This document shows positions 54,228 to 63,249 of a stretch of 64,000 nucleotides of DNA, piece after piece (the stretch's first letter is position 1; each line of letters begins with the position of its first letter). This DNA comes from Achromobacter veterisilvae (lineage in GTDB: Bacteria > Pseudomonadota > Gammaproteobacteria > Burkholderiales > Burkholderiaceae_B), in contig NZ_UFQC01000027.1 of the NCBI RefSeq assembly GCF_900496975.1, forward strand, positions 1 through 64,000. Reading direction: 5' to 3'. The notes below the pieces were generated by a model. It saw nothing but the letters and a program-made list of their open reading frames with translations, had not been told where the DNA came from and made no database searches. Both the position numbers and the translations under genes were made by a program.

Positions 54228-55391
54228 TCATTGCGCCGGGGCCGGCTTCTTGGCCATGGCCAGCTTGATGGCCTTGGCGGTTTCCTGGGCGGTGCGCCTG
54301 GACCAGATCAGCATGCCGGACAGCGACATCATGGTCAGGAGCAGGCCGAAGACGAACCACACCATCTTGAGCCAGAACCCGCCGAAGTCGCCGGTGTGCA
54401 AGGGCCGCATCGATTCGGTGAAGAACTCCAATGCGCTGCGATCGCCCAGTGTGCGGGTGCGCAGCACCGCGCCGTCATAGGGGCTGACCTGCGCGAACTC
54501 GAACATCAGCGGGTAGGCGCCGCGGCCCATCACGGTGACGGGATCGAAGGCATTGCCGCCAAGGAAGATGTGCTGCGCATCCAGCCCTGGCAACGCCTGC
54601 TGCGCGCTGTCGACGATCCGGTTGAGCGGCACGCGCGGCACCACGCCATTCACCGCCGCCGGCACATCGGCGCGCGCGATGATGGTGGGCACGCCTTCGG
54701 TGGAGACGGTGGTGTGCGTATCGGCCAGGATCGCCTGGACCAGGAACCACAGCGCGCTCACCGAGATCAATAGCACGAACCAGATCGACCACAGGCCGGA
54801 AAGCCGGTGGAAATCGCCCCAGAAAATACGCGGCCCCTGCCCGGTGCGCAGGCGCGGCTTCTGGAAATAGGCGCGCCAGAAGCGCTTGTAGACGACCAGC
54901 CCGGTGATGAGCGAAGCCAGCATCGGAATGGCCAGCGCCGAGACCAGATACCAGCCCCAACTGAATCCATGGCCGAACGGTATCAGCAGCCAGCCGTGCA
55001 GCGCGCGCATGAACTGGCGCAGATCGAAGTCGAGCGCCGGCCCCTGGATCGCGCCGGTGTAGGGATTGACATAGAGTTGCGTGGTCGTGGCGCCGGGATA
55101 CGACACGCTGGCCGTGAGCGCGAAATGCGATTCCTCCGGCCACGACAGGCCCTGCACCACGGCGCGCGGATCCTGCGCGCCGATCGCATCCACCAGCGCC
55201 TGATAGCCCAGGCGCATGCTGTCGGGCCCGGGCGCCTCGGCCCGCACGGCCGGGTTGATCAGCCAGACGATCTCCTGGCTGATGACGGCGATCGTGCCGG
55301 TGGCACAGACAAAGAACACCAGCACCCAGATCGGCATCGCGAGCCAACTGTGCACCAGAAACCAGAGTTTTGACCGGGAAGGCTTGGCCAT
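54228..55391 (-). CDS. PepSY-associated transmembrane protein, probable ferric-siderophore reductase
   Basis: This is a 387-residue inner-membrane protein of the PepSY_TM family with four membrane helices. His residues sit at the membrane faces: LWFLVHSWLAMPIWV, MRALHGWLLIPFGHGF and WGDFHRLSGLWSIWFVLL. Periplasmic PepSY-like regions lie between (about residues 60-130 and 225-320). Relatives such as FpvG and FoxB in Pseudomonas reduce iron bound to siderophores in the periplasm, probably using heme. The ATG at 55391 precedes MAKPSRSKLWF. It is the first gene after the receptor and is coupled to two small envelope genes. Confidence 0.85.
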   Translation of the reverse strand: MAKPSRSKLWFLVHSWLAMPIWVLVFFVCATGTIAVISQEIVWLINPAVRAEAPGPDSMRLGYQALVDAIGAQDPRAVVQGLSWPEESHFALTASVSYPGATTTQLYVNPYTGAIQGPALDFDLRQFMRALHGWLLIPFGHGFSWGWYLVSALAIPMLASLITGLVVYKRFWRAYFQKPRLRTGQGPRIFWGDFHRLSGLWSIWFVLLISVSALWFLVQAILADTHTTVSTEGVPTIIARADVPAAVNGVVPRVPLNRIVDSAQQALPGLDAQHIFLGGNAFDPVTVMGRGAYPLMFEFAQVSPYDGAVLRTRTLGDRSALEFFTESMRPLHTGDFGGFWLKMVWFVFGLLLTMMSLSGMLIWSRRTAQETAKAIKLAMAKKPAPAQ

Positions 55392-55520
55392 CCGTCGTCT
55401 CCGTAGAATTGTTTTGTTATGTGGCCGGCTCCCGCCCCACGCGGGAAACGGCCAGGGGCACAAAGCGTTGCGAGCCCAATCCAGGGCTCGCAACGCCTCA
55501 TGTCGCGCAGATCATACCGC

Positions 55521-57923
55521 TTAGAATGCGTACTTCATGGTCAGCATGAACTTCTGCGGTGAACCATAGAAGCCCTGGCCGTCGCCGGTCAGGTCGAAAT
55601 ACTTCTTGTCGAACAGATTGTTGATATTAAGCTGGGCCGACAGGCTTGGCGTGAACCGGTAGTTCGCCATCACGCTCGTCAGCAGTACGGAACCCTGGTC
55701 GCGCCTGGCCTTGACGCCCGCCGACGTGGTCTGGTCGATGTAGACGCCGCTGCGCCACTGGACACCGCCGCCGACCGTCAGTTTGCCTTCGGTGCCCGGC
55801 ACCCGCCAGGTAGTGAAAAGATGGGCCAGATTCTGCGGGCGATAGCTATCGAAACGCTTGCCGTCGGCATTGCGCACCAGCGCGCGCGAAAAGCCGGCCG
55901 AGATCTGCCAGCCCGGGTTCACTTCGCCCGAGGCCTGCAGTTCGAATCCTTCGCTGGTCAGCCCTTTCGCGCCGCGATAGGCGAACTCCGAGGTCCCTTC
56001 GACGAAGCGGGAACCATCGCGCTCGGCCACGTTGTCCTGCTCGATGCGGAACACCGACACCGAGGTGGTGAGCCTGCCGTACAGATAGTCTGCCTTCAGG
56101 CCCGTTTCGTAGCTCTTGCCCTGCACGGGATCGAGATACTTGCCACTGGCGTCCCGGTATGACTGGGGCTGGAAAATATCGGTGTAGCTGACGTAGCCGC
56201 TGTAGGTCTGGTTGAAGTCGTAGACCAGGCCGGCATAGGGCGTGAACTCGTTGCTGCGCATCGTGTCGTCGCCACTGTCGCGCACCCAGCGGTTCTGGCG
56301 CCCGCCGAGAATCAGCTTGAGCGAATCCGTGACCGCGAAGCGCAGGGCGCCGTACACCGCGGTCTGGTGCGTTTTCTGCTTGCCCAGCTCGCTGTACTCG
56401 CCCCAGCCCGGATCGGGATAGGAGCCATCCCAATCGTAGATATTGCCCACCGGGCTGGTATTGAGCGCGGGGTGGTTGCCGTAGCGCAGGGTCGATTTGC
56501 TGCCGACGAAGCCGAACACGGCCTCATGCTGGCGGCCGAACAGCTCGAACGGGCCCGATGCCTGGATCGATCCGCTGTTCTGATCGAACTCCTGGTGCGA
56601 GCGATTGAGCCAGACATTCAATCCCAGCCCGGTGTCGCGGTCCGGCTGGCCCATCAGATAGAGCAGCCTCGAATCGTATTTGCTGTCGAGCCGGCTGACA
56701 TTGGCAGTGACGTTCCAGCCGTTGTCGAACTGATGCTCCACCGAGGCGTAGACCGTGTTGTTGGTGGTGTCCCAGAGGGTCCAGTCGGCGCCGATGCTGA
56801 AACTGCGCCGCCAGCTTGCCGCCGAGCCGTCGCTGTACAGCATCGGCAGGCCGCCCCAGGTCACGTCGGTGGGACGCTTGGCCTGGTGCTCGAAGCCTAC
56901 GCGCACCGTGGTGTCGGGCGTAATGTCGGCCTCGACCGTGGCCAGGAAGGCCTGGTTGCGCGAGTGGTAGCGGTCGAGGTAGGAGTCGCGTTCTTCCATC
57001 ATGCCCGCCACGCGCGCGCGCACCGTGCCCTCGCTGTTCACCGGCGTGGAGAGGTCCACCGTGGCGCGGTGATGGTCCCAGGAACCCAGGCCCAGGGTCG
57101 CCGCGCCCGTCAGTTCCTTGCTGCTGGCGCGCTTGCGCACCACGTTCACCGATGCCCCCGGGTTGCCGGTGCCGGTCATCAGGCCGGTCGCGCCGCGCAC
57201 GACCTCCACGCGGTCGTACAGGATCGGATCGAAGTTCGAGGTGCCGAAAAAATCGTTCTGCGTGGCGATCGGCACGCCATCGTACGAATAGGTGTCGACA
57301 TAGAAACCGCGCGAATGGATGTCGGTGCGGTCGATGTCGGACGACGTGGTGGCCAGGCCGGTGACGGTCTTCAACGTTTCACCCAGCGAGGTGAGGTTGA
57401 GATCCTCGATCTGCTGGCGAGTGACCACACTGACGGACTGCGGTGTTTCGCGGGGCGACAGCCGCAGGCCGGTGGCGGCCGCGGTGGCTCGCACGGTATA
57501 CGAACCCGAGCCCTCCGTCGTCATCGTATTGCGGCCCTCGACCGTGACCGGATCGAGCTGCGCGGCCTGATTGCCCAAGGGGCGCGACAGCGTGATCGTG
57601 TTGCCCTGACGGGCGTATTCGAGGCCGCTGCCGGCCAGCAGGCGGCGCAGCGCCTCTTCGGGCGCGAGGTCGCCGGACACGGCCGGCGCCTGAATGCCCG
57701 CGACCAGATCCTGCGGGTAGAAAATCTGCAACGAGGTCTGGCGCCCCAATTGCAGCAGCGATTGCTCCAGCGGCTGGGCCACGATGCTGATGTGCGCAGC
57801 GGCCGCCTGGGCTTGCGCCCGCGCCGGCGCGAAGCCCATGGCCAGGGCCAGCGACAAGGACAGGGTTCCTAGCACGAAGGGCGCGCGGGACGCGCTCGCT
57901 CGGTGTTCAACTTTGGTTCTCAC
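55521..57923 (-). CDS. Second TonB-dependent siderophore receptor with STN domain
   Basis: This is an 800-residue outer-membrane transducer receptor. The signal peptide ends near ARAQAQA, then come the STN domain (ISIVAQPLEQSLLQLGRQTSLQIFY), the plug (ETPQSVSVVTRQQIEDLN; VRGATGLMTGTGNPGASVNVVRKR) and a barrel closing with Phe in TMKYAF. It resembles FpvA/FoxA-type ferrisiderophore receptors. The start is taken as GTG at 57923; no ATG fits the signal peptide. It follows its FecR gene and precedes the PepSY module. The cognate siderophore is unknown. Confidence 0.92.
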   Translation of the reverse strand: MRTKVEHRASASRAPFVLGTLSLSLALAMGFAPARAQAQAAAAHISIVAQPLEQSLLQLGRQTSLQIFYPQDLVAGIQAPAVSGDLAPEEALRRLLAGSGLEYARQGNTITLSRPLGNQAAQLDPVTVEGRNTMTTEGSGSYTVRATAAATGLRLSPRETPQSVSVVTRQQIEDLNLTSLGETLKTVTGLATTSSDIDRTDIHSRGFYVDTYSYDGVPIATQNDFFGTSNFDPILYDRVEVVRGATGLMTGTGNPGASVNVVRKRASSKELTGAATLGLGSWDHHRATVDLSTPVNSEGTVRARVAGMMEERDSYLDRYHSRNQAFLATVEADITPDTTVRVGFEHQAKRPTDVTWGGLPMLYSDGSAASWRRSFSIGADWTLWDTTNNTVYASVEHQFDNGWNVTANVSRLDSKYDSRLLYLMGQPDRDTGLGLNVWLNRSHQEFDQNSGSIQASGPFELFGRQHEAVFGFVGSKSTLRYGNHPALNTSPVGNIYDWDGSYPDPGWGEYSELGKQKTHQTAVYGALRFAVTDSLKLILGGRQNRWVRDSGDDTMRSNEFTPYAGLVYDFNQTYSGYVSYTDIFQPQSYRDASGKYLDPVQGKSYETGLKADYLYGRLTTSVSVFRIEQDNVAERDGSRFVEGTSEFAYRGAKGLTSEGFELQASGEVNPGWQISAGFSRALVRNADGKRFDSYRPQNLAHLFTTWRVPGTEGKLTVGGGVQWRSGVYIDQTTSAGVKARRDQGSVLLTSVMANYRFTPSLSAQLNINNLFDKKYFDLTGDGQGFYGSPQKFMLTMKYAF

Positions 57924-58057
57924 AGTGTTCCGTTCCAGATCAATAAAGCCGGCGTCTATGCGCCACAACCCTTGGCCAAGGTTTTCCCGGAGCACGCTGC
58001 ATGGCAATGCATGCCCCCTCGTAGGAACAAACGAGCGGGCGAGGCAAACACCTCAAT

Positions 58058-58076
58058 GAAAATGAAAACTATTTTG
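58058..58076 (-). promoter_or_regulatory. Possible Fur site between FecR and the second receptor gene
   Basis: GAAAATGAAAACTATTTTG matches the 19-base Fur consensus at about 13 positions by hand alignment. It lies about 135 bases before the receptor start, in an AT-rich island within GC-rich DNA. It is weaker than the site before the sigma gene. Confidence 0.4.
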
Positions 58077-58118
58077 TAACAGCGGCGGGGATAGGCCCCG
58101 ACAGGAGGGCGTCGGCGC

Positions 58119-59108
58119 TCAGCGGGGCAGGATCACCGCGCTGCCATCCGGTTGAACGCGCACCTGGACCGGCGCCACGGCCGGCAACGCCGCCAGGATC
58201 GCTTCCGGCTCGTCGATGTTGAAGACGCCCGCCACCCGGTAGTCGCGCAGCGAGGGCGCATCGAGCCTGGCCGGCCGCGCGAGATAGCGATTCATTTCGG
58301 CTACCACCTGCGCCAGCGGCGCATTGCGGAACACGATCTTGCCCTGGCGCCACGCGAGCACGTTTTCGATCTGGACCGGCGCCACGGCGCTCAGATTCCC
58401 CGCGGCATCGCGCGCGACTGCCTGGCCGGCGGTGAGCCGCCGCTCCGTCTTGTTCCACCAGGCGCCCGCGCTGACCTGCACCGATCCGGACTCCACCGCC
58501 ACCCGGGAATCATCCTGGCGCACGTCGAAGCGCGTACCCGTGACGGTCACCGTGACGGCGTCGGTGCGGACTACGAACTCGCGCTCGGCCTCGTGCTGAA
58601 CCGCGAAGAACGCCTGGCCCCGGGCCAGCGCGATATCGCGCCGCTTCTCGAAGAAAGCCACCTCGAGGCGTGTATTCATGTTCAGGCTGAGCACCGATCC
58701 ATCCGGCAATGTCACCTCGCGCCGTTCGCCCGGCTGGGTTTCGAAGGCTGCGCGATAGGCCGGCGCCTCGCTGTTCAGCAGGGGCAACGCTACCGCCACG
58801 GCGGCAATGGCCGCGCACGCCGCCGCGGCCGCCCAGCCGAACCGGCGGCGCGCCGGCGCCGCTGTCCCTCCGGTGGCGGCACGGCTGGCGTCCAGCATCG
58901 CGCGCAACTCCTGCTGCGGCAATTGCCCGGATGCCTGCCAGAGAAACTCGACCTTGCGATAGGCCGCGTCGTGCGCCGGGTCTGCGCGGCGCCATGCCGC
59001 ACAGGCGTCGATTTCCTCGTGCGTGGCCTGCCCCGACTGAACGCGCGCAAACCACTGCGCCGCGCGGGTGCGCGGATCATCGGCAGGGGTGTTGTCTTGA
59101 TGGTTCAT
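58119..59108 (-). CDS. Second FecR-family anti-sigma regulator
   Basis: This is a 329-residue FecR-type transducer. Its cytoplasmic N-terminal part reads ARAAQWFARVQSGQATHEEIDACAAWRRADPAHDAAYRKVE. One membrane helix follows (near residues 90-110, FGWAAAAACAAIAAVAVALP), then the periplasmic FecR domain with EVTLPDGSVLSLNMNTRLEVAFFEKRR and a C-terminal STN-like region. It lies 72 bases after its ECF sigma gene and about 195 before the receptor gene. Confidence 0.9.
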   Translation of the reverse strand: MNHQDNTPADDPRTRAAQWFARVQSGQATHEEIDACAAWRRADPAHDAAYRKVEFLWQASGQLPQQELRAMLDASRAATGGTAAPARRRFGWAAAAACAAIAAVAVALPLLNSEAPAYRAAFETQPGERREVTLPDGSVLSLNMNTRLEVAFFEKRRDIALARGQAFFAVQHEAEREFVVRTDAVTVTVTGTRFDVRQDDSRVAVESGSVQVSAGAWWNKTERRLTAGQAVARDAAGNLSAVAPVQIENVLAWRQGKIVFRNAPLAQVVAEMNRYLARPARLDAPSLRDYRVAGVFNIDEPEAILAALPAVAPVQVRVQPDGSAVILPR

Positions 59109-59180
59109 GGGGATAGGTATGGACAGTCACGGATTTTCGCATCGTCTCGTCTCTAGAGACGAACGGGCAGGGCAATCGCC

Positions 59181-59684
59181 TCAATCTGTAGGGGCATGGT
59201 GTTTCAGTCTTTCGCCGATGTGCAGTAGCGCCCGGGCCATGTGTTTCTCAACCATACTGCGCGAAATGCCCATATCGGCCGCGATTTCGGCATGGGTCCA
59301 ACCCTCCAGGCGATGCTGGAGATAGACGCGCTGACAGGCGGGCGGCAGTTCCTGCAACGCCGCCATCAGCGCCGTGAGCAATTCGCTGGTGTAGAACGCC
59401 GACTGTCCATCCGCCACCGTGGGATGCTCATGTTCGGGCAAATCGTCGAGTGGGCGAAACGGGATGATTCTGCGGCGCCGGTGCCGGTCGATCACGCCAT
59501 TGGAGACGCCGCGTGCCAGATAGGAGCGGGGTTCATCGAGATCCACGATGCCGCGCTCGAGCAGTTCCACCGCCACGTCCTGAATGGCGTCCTCGCCATC
59601 CGGCGAATTCCTGTTGCGCCATGCGCCAAGCAGCTCGCGGTAATGGGCGAGCCAGCCTTGTTTGCGCTTGAGCGGAACAGACAT
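59181..59684 (-). CDS. Second FecI-type ECF sigma factor
   Basis: This is a 167-residue ECF sigma factor. Region 2 reads DAIQDVAVELLERGIVDLDEPRSYLARGVSNGVIDRHRRR and region 4 reads WTHAEIAADMGISRSMVEKHMARALLH. A good Fur box lies about 40 bases upstream. It forms with the FecR and receptor genes a second cell-surface signalling system, independent of the one at 33-37 kb. Confidence 0.92.
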   Translation of the reverse strand: MSVPLKRKQGWLAHYRELLGAWRNRNSPDGEDAIQDVAVELLERGIVDLDEPRSYLARGVSNGVIDRHRRRRIIPFRPLDDLPEHEHPTVADGQSAFYTSELLTALMAALQELPPACQRVYLQHRLEGWTHAEIAADMGISRSMVEKHMARALLHIGERLKHHAPTD

Positions 59685-59722
59685 GCGGGCAAATCGTAGC
59701 GATCGGGGAAAGCGCGAATATT

Positions 59723-59741
59723 AACAATAATTCTCATTATC
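59723..59741 (-). promoter_or_regulatory. Fur box upstream of the second ECF sigma gene
   Basis: AACAATAATTCTCATTATC agrees with the Fur consensus at 14 of 19 positions by hand alignment, including a perfect CATTATC half. It sits 39-57 bases before the sigma gene start. Confidence 0.72.
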
Positions 59742-59767
59742 GAGTGCATTCGAACGGTCTTTCGCCG

Positions 59768-60640
59768 CTACTTCACGCTGATCAGCCAATCGGAAAAAAT
59801 GCTGAAGGGCGCGCCGCTGGCGCGCGCGGGGTTGCTGACCAGGTAGTAGCCATTGCTGCTGCGCGCGGTATGGGCCAGGGGCTGGACCAGTTGGCCGGTG
59901 GCGAAGTCCTGGGTGATGTAGGCGCGCTGGGTGACCGCGATCCCCAGGCCTTCGGCCGCGGCCTGCAGGCACAGGACGGCGTTGGCCAGCGGAATGAAAC
60001 GGGTGTCGCCGCTTGCGGCCAGGCCCGCGGACAGTAGCCAGCGGTCCCAGCAATCGGGGGCGATCATGGATTTGAGCAAGGTTTCGCCCAGCACGTCTTC
60101 GGGGCGGTGCAGGCGCTCGGCCAGCGCGGGCGAGCAGGCCAGCACCAGTTCATCGGGAAACAGCAGGTCGGCGCGCAGGCCCGGCCAGTCGCCGGCGCCG
60201 CAACGCACGACGAAGTCGGCATTGTGCAGGTCGGTGTCATCGGCTCGCGCGACGGTGGCGACTTCGATGTCGATGTCGCCATGCCGCACGTACAGCGAGC
60301 CCAGCCGGGGCATGAGCCATTTGATGGCGAAGCTGGGGATGACCTTGACGCGGATGCGGCGATTGGCGCCCGCTTCGGCCGCCTTGGCCAGCACTCCCTC
60401 CAACTGATCGAAGAGTTCGGCGGCCTGTAGCGCCAGTTCGGTGCCGACCGCGGTGAAGGCGATGTCGCGGCCGTCTTTCTGCACCAGTTGCACACCCAGT
60501 TCGCTTTCCAGCCGGCGCAGTTGGTGGCTCACGGCACCGGGGGTGACATGCAGGAGTTCGGCGGCCCGGCCGACGCCGCCGCCCCGGTACACGGCATCCA
60601 GCACCCGGAGCGGGCCAAGGCGGTTTCTGAGTTTGTGCAT
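59768..60640 (-). CDS. LysR family regulator (GcvA-like) divergent from a Bug receptor gene
   Basis: This is a 290-residue LysR regulator. The HTH is LRVLDAVYRGGGVGRAAELLHVTPGAVSHQLRRLESELGVQL, and the effector domain resembles GcvA/AmpR proteins (IRVKVIPSFAIKWLMPRL). The ATG at 60640 is chosen over a TTG eight codons earlier. Inverted repeats in the divergent gap suggest that it regulates itself and the Bug/PrpD genes. Confidence 0.9.
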   Translation of the reverse strand: MHKLRNRLGPLRVLDAVYRGGGVGRAAELLHVTPGAVSHQLRRLESELGVQLVQKDGRDIAFTAVGTELALQAAELFDQLEGVLAKAAEAGANRRIRVKVIPSFAIKWLMPRLGSLYVRHGDIDIEVATVARADDTDLHNADFVVRCGAGDWPGLRADLLFPDELVLACSPALAERLHRPEDVLGETLLKSMIAPDCWDRWLLSAGLAASGDTRFIPLANAVLCLQAAAEGLGIAVTQRAYITQDFATGQLVQPLAHTARSSNGYYLVSNPARASGAPFSIFSDWLISVK

Positions 60641-60641
60641 T

Positions 60642-60653
60642 GTTGAAATCAAC
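60642..60653. promoter_or_regulatory. GTTGA-AA-TCAAC dyad next to the LysR start
   Basis: A 12-base inverted repeat lies immediately upstream of the LysR start codon, suited to autoregulation. Confidence 0.4.
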
Positions 60654-60712
60654 TCAATGGTCAAAGAATAAGTTTCGACAGACGCAGAAGGAGAAGGCGC
60701 CTACAGTCTGCC

Positions 60713-60723
60713 TTGTCTGACAA
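60713..60723. promoter_or_regulatory. TTGTC-T-GACAA dyad before the Bug receptor gene
   Basis: An 11-base inverted repeat lies 59 bases before the Bug start, in the divergent regulatory gap. It has the size of a LysR half-operator core. Which protein binds is not known. Confidence 0.4.
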
Positions 60724-60781
60724 AACTAAATCAAGTGTTGGGCTGCGATGTCGTGTCGTATCCCGGCAAGGAGGAGACGAA

Positions 60782-61780
60782 ATGAGCGGGTTTTACCGGC
60801 GCAAGGCAGGCGTCTGCGCATTGCTGCCCTTTTTTTGTGCGGCGTTCTGGAGTGCGGGCGCCGAGGCGGCCTATCCCGAACGTTCCATCCGGCTTATCGT
60901 GCCTTTCGCGGCGGGCAGCGCGGCCGATACGCTGTCGCGCGTAGTGGCTTCGGCCCTGGCCGATGAGCTGGGCCAGCCGCTGGTGGTGGACAACAAGGCC
61001 GGCGCGGGCGGCACCATCGGCACGATGGATATCGCGCGCGCCAAGCCGGACGGCTATACCCTGGGCATCGCCGCGCAGGGGACTTTCGTCAACAACCAGG
61101 TGCTCTATAAGGCGCCCGGCTACGACTCGATCAAGGATTTCAGCTTCATCAGCGAAATTGCCGATGTGCAGAATCTGCTGGTCGTGGCCGAGAAGGCGCC
61201 TTATCAAGACGCTCCCGCCTTGCTGGCCGATATCAAGGCCAAGCCGCCGGAGACTTTCCGGTATTCCTCCAGCGGTGTGGGAACCAGCCACCACATTGCC
61301 GGCGCCACGGTGTCGCAATACCTGGACAAGCCGCTCATGCACGTGCCCTATACCGGCGCGCCCCAGGGCCTGAGCGCCATCATCAGCGGCGACGTGGACA
61401 TGGGCTTGTACAACCTGCCGGCGGCCATCGGCCTGGTGAGGGCGGGCAAGCTCAAGGCGCTCGCCGTCACCGGGCCCAGGCGTTCCACGTTGCTGCCGGA
61501 GATTCCCACGCTGCAGGAGAGCGGCCTGAAGGACTATTCGGTCACGCTCTGGTGGGGCCTGGTCGGTCCGGCGGGGTTGCCGGCCGACGTTTCGACGCGC
61601 CTGTATGCGGCCCTGGACAAGGTCATGGGCCAGGCCGCGCTGCGCGAGAAGTTGATCGGCCAGGGCTTTACCTTGCCCGATATGCCCATTCCCAAGCCCG
61701 CGGATTTCGAGGCCCTGGTGCGCCAGGACCTCGCCAAATGGATCCCCGTCCTCAAGGAACTGGGAACGGCCGCGCAGTGA
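60782..61780 (+). CDS. Bug-family (tripartite tricarboxylate transporter) periplasmic receptor
   Basis: This is a 332-residue Bug/TctC-like solute-binding protein. It has a signal peptide (MSGFYRRKAGVCALLPFFCA, ending near AEAAYPE). The family hallmarks are YPERSIRLIVPFAAGSAADTLSRVVA, VDNKAGAGGTIGTMDIARAKPDGYT and PYTGAPQGLSAIISGDVDMGLYN. A strong AAGGAGGAG ribosome-binding site supports the ATG at 60782. No TctA/TctB membrane genes are in the window, so it is an orphan receptor as is common in Bordetella-type genomes. It is followed by a PrpD-family gene. Confidence 0.93.
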   Translation: MSGFYRRKAGVCALLPFFCAAFWSAGAEAAYPERSIRLIVPFAAGSAADTLSRVVASALADELGQPLVVDNKAGAGGTIGTMDIARAKPDGYTLGIAAQGTFVNNQVLYKAPGYDSIKDFSFISEIADVQNLLVVAEKAPYQDAPALLADIKAKPPETFRYSSSGVGTSHHIAGATVSQYLDKPLMHVPYTGAPQGLSAIISGDVDMGLYNLPAAIGLVRAGKLKALAVTGPRRSTLLPEIPTLQESGLKDYSVTLWWGLVGPAGLPADVSTRLYAALDKVMGQAALREKLIGQGFTLPDMPIPKPADFEALVRQDLAKWIPVLKELGTAAQ

Positions 61781-61813
61781 TGCCGGCGCAACGCACTCAT
61801 CAAGGAAGCTATT

Positions 61814-63193
61814 GTGCAATCCCCCTCCGTGGCGCGCCCCTTGGCGCGTCAACTGGCTGACTTCGTCTTGTCCACGTCCGCCGATGTCCTGCCGGCGCTC
61901 GCCATCGAGCACGCCAAGATGAGTCTGGCCAGCACCCTGGCCAGCGCCGCCATGGGCTATGGCATCGAATCGGCCCGCATCATCCGCGAGATCGAGCTGG
62001 CCGACGGCGGCGCGCCGGCGGCAGGCCTGTGGTTTGACGGTACCCGCCTGCCGCTGGCCAGCGCCGCGCGCGCCAATGCGGCGGCCAGCGATGCGGCGGC
62101 GTCCGATGACAGCGATATGCGCAGCATCGCGCACATCGGTACCATTGTCTCCAGCGTGGCGCTGGCCGTGGGCGAGCGCGAGGGCGCAAGCGGCAGGGAT
62201 GTGCTGGCGGCCATGGTGCTGGGTTATGAAGTCGCCGGTCGCATCGACGAGTCCTTGACGCCGGGCCGCATGCAGCGGGGGTTTCACGGGTCGTGGTCCA
62301 CGGTGTTCGGCGCCTGCGTGGCGGCGGGCCTGCTTTTGCGCCTGGACGCGCCGCGCCTGGCCCATGCCATCGCGCTCTCGGCCACCTCGGCCAGCGGCAT
62401 GGCCATCGCGGCCGACACCAGTTGCGCGCGGGAATATCACGCCGGCCAGGCGGCAAGCGCCGGCATACGCGCCGCGCTCGCGGCGCAGCGGGGATTCGAA
62501 GGGGAGCTGGGCGTGCTGGAGCAGCCGCGCGGCCTGCTCGATGCCTTGGGCGGGCAGTCGCGGGAGGACATCGTGCGCGATTGGGGCGCTTCCTGGGACA
62601 TCGTGACCGACCTGGCCATCAAGCTCATGCCGGGCGCGCACCCCTTTCATGCAAGCGCCGAAGCCGCGGCCGAGGCCGCGCGCGCCGGCGCCGTTCGCCC
62701 CGGCGACGTTGCGCGCATCGTGGTGTCGGCGGCCGTGCAGTGGACCAATTTCAAGGGCGAACCCCATCCGCGCAACCTGGTCGACGCGGCGCACAGCCTG
62801 CCTTATTTCGTGGCGGCGTCGATTGCCGACGATGGCTTCGGCTGGCGGCATATGGACGTGGCCACGATGGCCGACCCGGTGATCGCCGCGCTGCAGGACA
62901 AGGTCGAATTCGATCCCGAACCGCCGCCCCTGCCGGATCGCTTTCCGCACCGGCATGGCGGCACGGTCACGATACACATGCAGGACGGCGCGGTGCATCG
63001 CGCCACTTGCCGGGCGCCGCGCGGCTCCGGCGCGCGCGGCATCGATTGGCGCGACGTGGAGGCCAAGTTCCTGCGGCTTTTCCCGCTGGCCGGTTTGCCC
63101 GCGGGGACGACCGAGGCCTGCCTGGAGGCCATCGCGCATTTGGACAAGGCCGGCTCCGTCCGCGCGCTGGCGGGATTGCTGAGCCGGCGCTGA
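61814..63193 (+). CDS. MmgE/PrpD-family protein
   Basis: This is a 459-residue protein of the MmgE/PrpD family (2-methylcitrate dehydratase, cis-aconitate decarboxylase and related lyases). Typical segments are ARQLADFVLSTSADVLPALAIEHAKMSLAS, ARANAAASDAAASDDSDMRSIAHIGTIVSS, GYEVAGRIDES and RGFHGSWSTVFGACVAAGLLL. The family catalytic region is present as VTDLAIKLMPGAHPFHAS. The start is GTG at 61814 with AAGGAAG nine bases upstream. Flanking Bug receptors suggest uptake and dehydration of an organic acid; the substrate is unknown. Confidence 0.88.
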   Translation: MQSPSVARPLARQLADFVLSTSADVLPALAIEHAKMSLASTLASAAMGYGIESARIIREIELADGGAPAAGLWFDGTRLPLASAARANAAASDAAASDDSDMRSIAHIGTIVSSVALAVGEREGASGRDVLAAMVLGYEVAGRIDESLTPGRMQRGFHGSWSTVFGACVAAGLLLRLDAPRLAHAIALSATSASGMAIAADTSCAREYHAGQAASAGIRAALAAQRGFEGELGVLEQPRGLLDALGGQSREDIVRDWGASWDIVTDLAIKLMPGAHPFHASAEAAAEAARAGAVRPGDVARIVVSAAVQWTNFKGEPHPRNLVDAAHSLPYFVAASIADDGFGWRHMDVATMADPVIAALQDKVEFDPEPPPLPDRFPHRHGGTVTIHMQDGAVHRATCRAPRGSGARGIDWRDVEAKFLRLFPLAGLPAGTTEACLEAIAHLDKAGSVRALAGLLSRR

Positions 63194-63249
63194 ACCGCTT
63201 TTTCAACCGAGGCACAAAGCCGCAAAGGCCGCCCCACAGAGGAGACAAC

